Under the pieces are notes generated by a model. It worked only from the letters and a program-made list of their open reading frames with translations. It was not told where the DNA came from and made no database searches. Positions 5,643 to 10,338 of a DNA stretch of 10,338 nt are shown piece after piece. The stretch is from Deltaproteobacteria bacterium. GTDB lineage: Bacteria > Desulfobacterota > GWC2-55-46 > DRQE01. The stretch is taken from assembly GCA_030636245.1 (NCBI GenBank), contig DAOVXI010000039.1:1-10338 (forward strand). Direction: 5' to 3'. The position numbers and the translations under genes are program-made. Position 1 is the first letter of the stretch, and every line of letters begins with the position of its first letter.

Positions 5643-6748
5643 TCGAGTATCTCCTTTACCTTTTTAAGGAAACTCTTCTTTTTAGGCAATGTTTCTTCAT
5701 TGATGGATTCGGCGAACTCCCTTAGAAGTTCCTTTTGTTTTTTATTAAGCTTCGTCGGTGTCTCGATAGTTACTATAACATGATGATTGCCTCTTCTAGA
5801 ACCCCTTATAGAGGGCATGCCCTTGCCCTTAATGGTAAAGACCTTGCCGGTCTGCGTGCCGGCGGGGACCTTGAACTTGAGCTTGCCGTCTATGGTCGGG
5901 ACCTCGATCTCGGCTCCGAGCGCGGCCTGGGTGTAGCCTATCGGGACCTCACATATTATGTCATCGCCTTCGCGTCTGAAGATAGGGTGCTGCTCCACAT
6001 GCAGCACCACATAAAGGTCTCCGTAAGGCGCCCCACGTTCACCCGCTTCTCCCTCGCCGGTTATCCTTAAACGAGAGCCGGTGTCAACACCCTTGGGGAT
6101 GTTGATGGAAAGTGTTTTGGTCTTCCTTACATGACCGCTTCCGCTGCATGGCCTGCAAGGTTCTTTAATTCTCTGACCCGTGCCGTGACAACCTCCGCAC
6201 GGTCTGGAAACACTGAAAAAACCCTGCTTGAATGTAGTCTGTCCGCTTCCGCTGCATTTTGAGCAAGTCACAGGAGACGTTCCTTTTTTAGCGCCGCTCC
6301 CGTTGCACTCGGAACAGTTTTCGGTGCGTGGTATCTGGATCTTTTTTGTAGAGCCATAGGCCGCGTCCGTAAATGGTATATGTATGTCGTAGCGAAGATC
6401 CGAGCCGCGTATCGGGCCGCGTCTGCGCCCTCCGCCTCCGCCGAATATATCTGAGAATATGTCTCCGAAGAAATCTCCGAAGTCTCCTCCTTGTTGGTAT
6501 CCTCCGCCTCCGCCGGGAAAGCCTGTGCCGGGGCCGACCGAGCCGAACTGGTCGTATTGAGCTTTCTTGTTGGGGTCCTTTAAGACCTCATAAGCTTCGT
6601 TTATCTCCTTGAAGTTCTCTTCGGCGTGAGCCTCACCTTTATGCTTGTCAGGGTGATGCTTCAGGGCCATCTTGCGGTAGCTCTTTTTTATCTCTTCAGG
6701 GCTCGCGCCTCTGGAAATGCCGAGGATCTCGTAGTAGTCCTTTCCCAT
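5639..6748 (-). CDS. dnaJ: Chaperone DnaJ (Hsp40, type I)
   Basis: A full-length 369-residue type I J-protein. The J domain occupies 1-70 with HPD at 32-34. A Gly/Phe-rich linker (72-115) follows, including GDFFGDIFSDIFGGGGG. The zinc-binding region has four CxxCxGxG repeats beginning at C145, C162, C184 and C198. The C-terminal substrate-binding domains run from about 208 to 345. It delivers unfolded clients to DnaK and stimulates its ATPase. The ATG directly follows the grpE stop with no intervening base, and its own stop overlaps the next ATG by 4 nt, so the three genes are tightly coupled. A lysine-rich C-terminal tail (355-368) is slightly unusual. dnaK is not adjacent, although it often lies between grpE and dnaJ. 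Confidence 0.98.
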   Translation of the reverse strand: MGKDYYEILGISRGASPEEIKKSYRKMALKHHPDKHKGEAHAEENFKEINEAYEVLKDPNKKAQYDQFGSVGPGTGFPGGGGGYQQGGDFGDFFGDIFSDIFGGGGGRRRGPIRGSDLRYDIHIPFTDAAYGSTKKIQIPRTENCSECNGSGAKKGTSPVTCSKCSGSGQTTFKQGFFSVSRPCGGCHGTGQRIKEPCRPCSGSGHVRKTKTLSINIPKGVDTGSRLRITGEGEAGERGAPYGDLYVVLHVEQHPIFRREGDDIICEVPIGYTQAALGAEIEVPTIDGKLKFKVPAGTQTGKVFTIKGKGMPSIRGSRRGNHHVIVTIETPTKLNKKQKELLREFAESINEETLPKKKSFLKKVKEILE

Positions 6749-7441
6749 TTACTCTTCGCCCTCGTTTTCCGTATCGTTATCCGTAGAGTCGCTCTCTGAG
6801 TCCTCTTCGTCTTTTTTGCTTTCCGCTTCCTTGGCTACAACAACCATGGCAGGGCGTATGAGCCTCTCCTTTAAGAAGTAGCCGTTTTGATATACCTGAA
6901 GGATCTCTCCGCTCTCTTTTTCGCTGCTTTCCTCGTGGGCAACAGCCTCATGCAGCTTCGGATCGAATTGTTTACCTTCGGCCTCTATTGACGAGAGCCC
7001 GAACTTCTTAAGGGTATCCATAAGGTGTTTTAGCGTAAGCTCCACGCCGTCCCTTAATGCTCCGAGCTCGGGGTCTTCCTTCGAGTGGGCTACCGCTCGC
7101 TCAAGGTTATCTATTATGGGAAGAACTTCTTTCAGGAGCCCTTCATTTGCGTACTCCAGGTGAGAGGCCTTTTCTTTCTCCATACGTTTCCTGAAGTTAT
7201 CAAGGTCGGCGTTCTTTAGAAGGAACTCGTCCTTTGTCTCCTGAAGTTCAAGACGGCACTCCGTAAGCTCTTTTTGAAGCCTATCCTCTTCGCTTAATTC
7301 TTCCTCTTCTACTTTTTCTTCTTCCTGCGTATCTTCATCCTTCGGAAGCTCTTCCTCTTTTTCCTCTTCCTTAGGCTCTACCTTCTCCTCGACCTCTATC
7401 TTGATCGGTTCGTTCTTTTTTTTCTTCTTTTTCTTTGCCAT
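6749..7441 (-). CDS. grpE: Nucleotide exchange factor GrpE
   Basis: A 230-residue protein that releases ADP from DnaK and so resets the chaperone cycle. The conserved core is a long coiled coil (about 50-115, with NADLDNFRKRMEKEK at 77-91) and the C-terminal beta domain (about 148-205) carrying FDPKLHEAV (159-167) and GYFLKERLIRPAMVVV (187-202), which are diagnostic. Both ends are extended by low-complexity tails: seven consecutive lysines at 3-9 followed by a Glu/Lys-rich segment to about 50, and a Ser/Asp/Glu-rich tail from 206. E. coli GrpE has 197 residues, so the tails account for the extra length. GAGGT lies 4 nt before the ATG. It is 22 nt downstream of hrcA and directly abuts dnaJ. 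Confidence 0.97.
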   Translation of the reverse strand: MAKKKKKKKNEPIKIEVEEKVEPKEEEKEEELPKDEDTQEEEKVEEEELSEEDRLQKELTECRLELQETKDEFLLKNADLDNFRKRMEKEKASHLEYANEGLLKEVLPIIDNLERAVAHSKEDPELGALRDGVELTLKHLMDTLKKFGLSSIEAEGKQFDPKLHEAVAHEESSEKESGEILQVYQNGYFLKERLIRPAMVVVAKEAESKKDEEDSESDSTDNDTENEGEE

Positions 7442-7463
7442 TGTTACCTCATTCTTTAATTAT

Positions 7464-8519
7464 TTATATCGCTTTACCAAAAGAGCCTGCCACATAACTT
7501 ACAAGTGGCACGACCTTTGAGTAATCCATACGCGCAGGGCCAATTACCCCCAGGCTTCCAAGTGTCTGTCCGTCTTTGCCGTAAGGGGAGACCACAAAGC
7601 TAAGTCCCAGTAGTGCCGCATCAAGGTCGTCCTTATCCATGCAGATGTGTATGCCTCCCTCTTCCATGCTCTTTGTCAGGAGTCCCATAAGGATGTTCTT
7701 CTTTTCAAAGGCACTGAAGATGCTTTTCATCTTATCCATATCGCTTTTGAACTCGGGCTGGTCAAATATGTTTGTTGTACCCTCAAGGTGAAGCCTGCTT
7801 TCGGTGTTTTTCTCAGCCTTGCTTAAAATGGCTTGGCTAAGCTTAAGGGCTTTATTCAAAAGAGCTTCATAGGTGAACTTGTCTTTTTTCATCTCCGTCT
7901 TGACCTGCTCGGTCAGCTCACCGAGTGTCGTGTTGAAGGATATCTTCTCAAGATAGTTGTTCATCTTCTCAAGCTCTCTTGCCACCGGCATCTCCTCAGG
8001 CTCAATGACATTTGAGTAGATGAGGTGCTCCATCGAGACGATAAGGAGCATTACCTTGCTGTGGTCAACCTCCACGAAACGAATTGTCCTTATCTTAAGC
8101 TCCTCGGGGGTAGGGGTCAGGACCACCGCCGTGAGGTGCGTTAGATCGGAAAGCGCTTTTGTGGTGCTTAGAAGAAGCTTCTCCGGCTCACTGACACCGG
8201 AGAAAAGGTTTTCTATATGCCTGAGCTCTCCCGCACCGGGGTTTGTGAGCTCCAGCTTGTTGCTCACGAAAACACGGTAGCTTTTAAGTGTCGGTATCCT
8301 GCCGGCGGAGCTGTGAGGGCGCATTATGTAGCCTTCCTTCTCAAGCTCGCTCATAACGCTGCGAATGCTGGCCGCCTTAAGTCCGATAGAGTACTTCTCC
8401 GAGATGGTTCGGCTGCTGACAGGCTCGGCGCTTTGGATATACTCTTTTACGATGGCCCTTAGGATGCATTCGTTGCGTGCTCCAAGCTCATCGGACAAGT
8501 TATTTTTACTCTGTTTCAT
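7464..8519 (-). CDS. hrcA: Heat-inducible transcription repressor HrcA
   Basis: A 351-residue repressor of class I heat-shock genes. The N-terminal winged helix (about 15-80) has SAEPVSSRTISEKY, then SIRSVMSELEKEGYI and RPHSSAGRIPT (68-77), the strongest family signature. The C-terminal effector and dimerisation domain ends with DGQTLGSLGVIGPARMDYSKVV and VSYVAGSFG. In known systems HrcA binds the CIRCE element and is kept active by GroEL. The start is supported by AGAAGG 6 nt upstream. It is the first gene after a strong promoter at 8569-8597 and is followed by grpE and dnaJ. I cannot find a CIRCE element in its leader or elsewhere in the window, so autoregulation is not shown by the sequence. 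Confidence 0.97.
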   Translation of the reverse strand: MKQSKNNLSDELGARNECILRAIVKEYIQSAEPVSSRTISEKYSIGLKAASIRSVMSELEKEGYIMRPHSSAGRIPTLKSYRVFVSNKLELTNPGAGELRHIENLFSGVSEPEKLLLSTTKALSDLTHLTAVVLTPTPEELKIRTIRFVEVDHSKVMLLIVSMEHLIYSNVIEPEEMPVARELEKMNNYLEKISFNTTLGELTEQVKTEMKKDKFTYEALLNKALKLSQAILSKAEKNTESRLHLEGTTNIFDQPEFKSDMDKMKSIFSAFEKKNILMGLLTKSMEEGGIHICMDKDDLDAALLGLSFVVSPYGKDGQTLGSLGVIGPARMDYSKVVPLVSYVAGSFGKAI

Positions 8520-8568
8520 TGAAAACCTTCTATATTAGTATGTTAGATCAAACTTCAGTACATCCATC

Positions 8569-8597
8569 AAGATATCAACGCAAGGGGGCTGTGTCAA
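8569..8597 (-). promoter_or_regulatory. Sigma70-type promoter of the hrcA-grpE-dnaJ operon
   Basis: On the minus strand TTGACA (8597-8592), a 17-bp spacer (8591-8575) and TATCTT (8574-8569) form a near-consensus housekeeping promoter. Predicted start is near 8562, leaving a leader of about 43 nt to the hrcA ATG. The sequence does not resemble the sigma32 pattern (CTTGAA with CCCCAT). No TTAGCACTC/GAGTGCTAA operator overlaps it. It lies in the 100-bp gap after the hemW stop, where no terminator is visible. Confidence 0.75.
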
Positions 8598-8619
8598 GGG
8601 CGAGGAGCTCTGGTGACCC

Positions 8620-9828
8620 CTAAAACACCTCATCATGGAACTCCATCCCACCCCGGGTGAGCCTTAATGTGTCGCCTGATACCTCAAGATATCCAAGCTC
8701 CATAAGTTTACTAAAGTTACTGAGCACAGTAGACGGCTCAACATCGAACTCTTTCTTAAAGCCGGCGATACTGATCCCTTCAGTGAGCCTTAGCCCAAGC
8801 ATAAGCCTTTCAAGAGCGGCACTCTCCTTTGTTATATCCTCAAAGCCTTCAATCTGTAGGTTGTTTTCTTCAATGTTTTCAATGGCTTTTGTGTATTCGG
8901 CAAGGTCTTTTTTGTTCCACCACCGCCGTCCCCAGCTGCCAACCTTGCTTAGAAAGCTGTGGGAGGAGGGGCCAAGCCCGATGTATGAACCCCTACCCCA
9001 GTAGTTTAGGTTATGAATGCACTGATGGCAAGGGGTGCTGAAGTTGGATATCTCGTAGCGCGTAAGATCACTCTTTGGAAGAAGTGTTGAGGCGACCCTG
9101 AGTTTTTCGAGGTCATCCTCTTCAGGGGGCATGGTTACTTCATTAAGCTCGACTTTTTTCTTAAGCAAGGTTCCTTCCTCAAGTGTTAAGGCATATAGAG
9201 AGAGATGCTCGGCTTTGAGTTTGGCTGCTTTTTCCAGTGTCTCTCTGAACTCCTCTATGCTTTCGCCCGGGGTGCCGTATATAAGGTCGATGCTTATGTT
9301 GGTAAATCCGGCAGCTCGCGCTTCATGAAAAGCCGCTACGGCACGCTCTTTTGTGTGGCACCTTCCAAGGGTCTTCAAACTCTCTTCATTCAGGGATTGA
9401 ACTCCCATGCTAAGGCGATTCACGCCGGCCTCTATGAAACCCTTGAGCTTATCCTCTGAAACGGTGTCGGGGTTAGCCTCTATTGTCACCTCAATGTCAT
9501 CCTTTACTCCAACCATGGTTTTTAGTTCTTTTAAGATATGCTCGATGCCGTCAGGGCTGAGAAGGGTGGGTGTTCCTCCGCCAAAGAAGATGCTCTTTAT
9601 CTCTCCGTAAGGTTCCAGGTCATAGCTTTTTTGAAGTTTTGAGAATTCTTTTATTAGGAGCTTTGGGTATGATTCAATTGCTTTGTCCGGCTCGGGAAGT
9701 GAGGCAAGTGGCACGGAGTAGAAGTCGCAGTAAAGGCACTTACTGATGCAGAAAGGAACATGGAGGTAGAGCGAAAAGCCCCTGGCCTCTAAGTTATCTT
9801 CCTCTACTTTTCTTCCTCGAACTCGCAA
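8620..9828 (-). CDS. hemW: Radical SAM heme chaperone HemW
   Basis: A 402-residue radical-SAM protein. The 4Fe-4S cluster motif is CxxxCxxC at C27, C31 and C34 (HVPFCISKCLYCDFYS). The SAM-contact motif GGGTP is at 83-87. EANPD (117-121) and the family segment HNLNYWGRGSYIGLGPSSHSF (272-292, part quoted) follow, with an HTH-like C-terminal region. The HNxxYW signature and the CDFY sequence distinguish HemW, which binds heme and delivers it to respiratory enzymes, from the coproporphyrinogen dehydrogenase HemN; older annotation often confuses the two. The only start codon after an in-frame upstream stop is TTG at 9828-9826, which overlaps the CBS-domain gene by 25 nt. AAAGGA is only 1 nt before it, too close to be a normal ribosome-binding site, so coupling to the upstream gene is likely. 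Confidence 0.93.
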   Translation of the reverse strand: MRVRGRKVEEDNLEARGFSLYLHVPFCISKCLYCDFYSVPLASLPEPDKAIESYPKLLIKEFSKLQKSYDLEPYGEIKSIFFGGGTPTLLSPDGIEHILKELKTMVGVKDDIEVTIEANPDTVSEDKLKGFIEAGVNRLSMGVQSLNEESLKTLGRCHTKERAVAAFHEARAAGFTNISIDLIYGTPGESIEEFRETLEKAAKLKAEHLSLYALTLEEGTLLKKKVELNEVTMPPEEDDLEKLRVASTLLPKSDLTRYEISNFSTPCHQCIHNLNYWGRGSYIGLGPSSHSFLSKVGSWGRRWWNKKDLAEYTKAIENIEENNLQIEGFEDITKESAALERLMLGLRLTEGISIAGFKKEFDVEPSTVLSNFSKLMELGYLEVSGDTLRLTRGGMEFHDEVF

Positions 9829-10268
9829 ATCCTTTTAAAGACATCGACAGGGGAAATTATTCCCAGAATGCGGTCCATGTTGTCGGCGACCATTATGCAC
9901 TCCACATGCTTTTCCTCGTTTATGAAGAGGGCCGCGACCTCCATGCTTGAAGTTTCCGGGCTTACGATGCAGAAGTCGTGATTGATAATGTCTCCTATCT
10001 TCTTTTCCGCCAGCATGTCGAGGTTCTGTACGAACTGAGTAAGCTCGGGGGCGAACTTTACGTCCTTTAGGTAGCCCTTTGAGATGTAGCCGGGAAGTAT
10101 GGACCTTAGTAGAAGCCTAGGTGTCACGAGACCTAGCACCTTCTTATTTTCATCGACTACCGGAAGCTGCCTTATTCGCTTCTCCCAGATGATCTTGAGT
10201 GCGTCGGCTATGGTGTGGTCGACGGTGAGTGTTTCTACCTTGGTCGCCATTATCTTTGCCGCGATCAT
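9804..10268 (-). CDS. Two-CBS-domain protein
   Basis: A 154-residue protein made of a tandem CBS pair (Bateman module) and nothing else. The first repeat spans about 4-58 (KIMATKVETLTVDHTIADAL, RQLPVVDENKKVLGLVTP). The second spans about 89-148 (KKIGDIINHDFCIVSPETSS, CIMVADNMDRILGIISPVDVF). Such modules usually bind adenosyl nucleotides and control a partner protein; here no catalytic or transport domain is attached, and the ligand is not evident. GGAGGA lies 4 nt before the ATG. It overlaps the start of hemW by 25 nt and is presumably cotranscribed with it, but a functional tie to heme delivery is not established. The 70 bp upstream to the window edge show no promoter I would defend. Confidence 0.92.
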   Translation of the reverse strand: MIAAKIMATKVETLTVDHTIADALKIIWEKRIRQLPVVDENKKVLGLVTPRLLLRSILPGYISKGYLKDVKFAPELTQFVQNLDMLAEKKIGDIINHDFCIVSPETSSMEVAALFINEEKHVECIMVADNMDRILGIISPVDVFKRICEFEEEK

Positions 10269-10338
10269 TTTGTCCTCCGTTGGTTTAGCAGTAAGTTAAA
10301 TGGTAACATATATTGCTTCGCGTGTGGCTATATATGAA

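Noticed and set aside
10269..10338. Promoter for the CBS-hemW unit
   Set aside because: TATATA-like hexamers are present on the minus strand, but none has an acceptable -35 at a normal spacing, and the region is cut by the window edge.
1..10338. CRISPR array, transposon, phage genes or an anti-phage system
   Set aside because: No regularly spaced repeats, transposase, integrase, toxin-antitoxin pair or defence-type domain was seen in any frame I could read. The gene content is mostly housekeeping.

Overview
The window is a compact, single-direction stretch of a bacterial chromosome. All eleven protein genes and the one tRNA gene that can be supported lie on the minus strand, so transcription runs from the right end to the left. 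Gene content points to a diderm (Gram-negative) bacterium: a DksA/TraR-type zinc-finger protein, a periplasmic TPR plus ligand-binding-fold protein resembling the LpoA/LppC group, and hemW beside an hrcA-grpE-dnaJ cluster. Base composition is moderate and Shine-Dalgarno sequences are clear before most genes. A deltaproteobacteria-like lineage (Desulfobacterota, Nitrospirota or a relative) is my best guess from gene content; the sequence does not prove it.

Layout from right to left in transcription order. 10268-8620: a two-CBS-domain protein overlaps hemW, a radical-SAM heme chaperone that starts at TTG. 8597-3879: a strong sigma70-type promoter (TTGACA, 17 bp, TATCTT) drives hrcA, grpE, dnaJ and a periplasmic TPR/binding-protein gene. 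The last three are packed with zero or negative spacing. No dnaK lies between grpE and dnaJ, and no CIRCE operator is visible. 3812-3453: a DksA/TraR-family protein. 3415-525: a second good promoter (TTGACA, 17 bp, CATAAT) serves galT, a soluble GAF-containing histidine kinase, a single-domain response regulator and, 4 nt after its stop codon, tRNA-Ala(CGC), closed by a textbook terminator at 525-550. 524-188: an AT-rich intergenic region with a bidirectional terminator hairpin, other inverted repeats, a degenerate copy of the tRNA 3' end and a plus-strand extended -10 box. 187-1: the first 62 codons of a pirin-family gene that runs off the left edge.

Most of the window is housekeeping: protein folding and heat-shock control (HrcA, GrpE, DnaJ), heme delivery (HemW), sugar-nucleotide metabolism (GalT), transcriptional tuning (DksA-like), envelope function (TPR/binding protein) and one two-component pair. 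I found no CRISPR array, transposon, phage module or obvious defence system. The parts that repay a second look are the 188-560 intergenic region (a possible structured small RNA and a tRNA-derived repeat), the tRNA that appears to share a transcript with the response regulator gene, and the departures from the usual hrcA operon.
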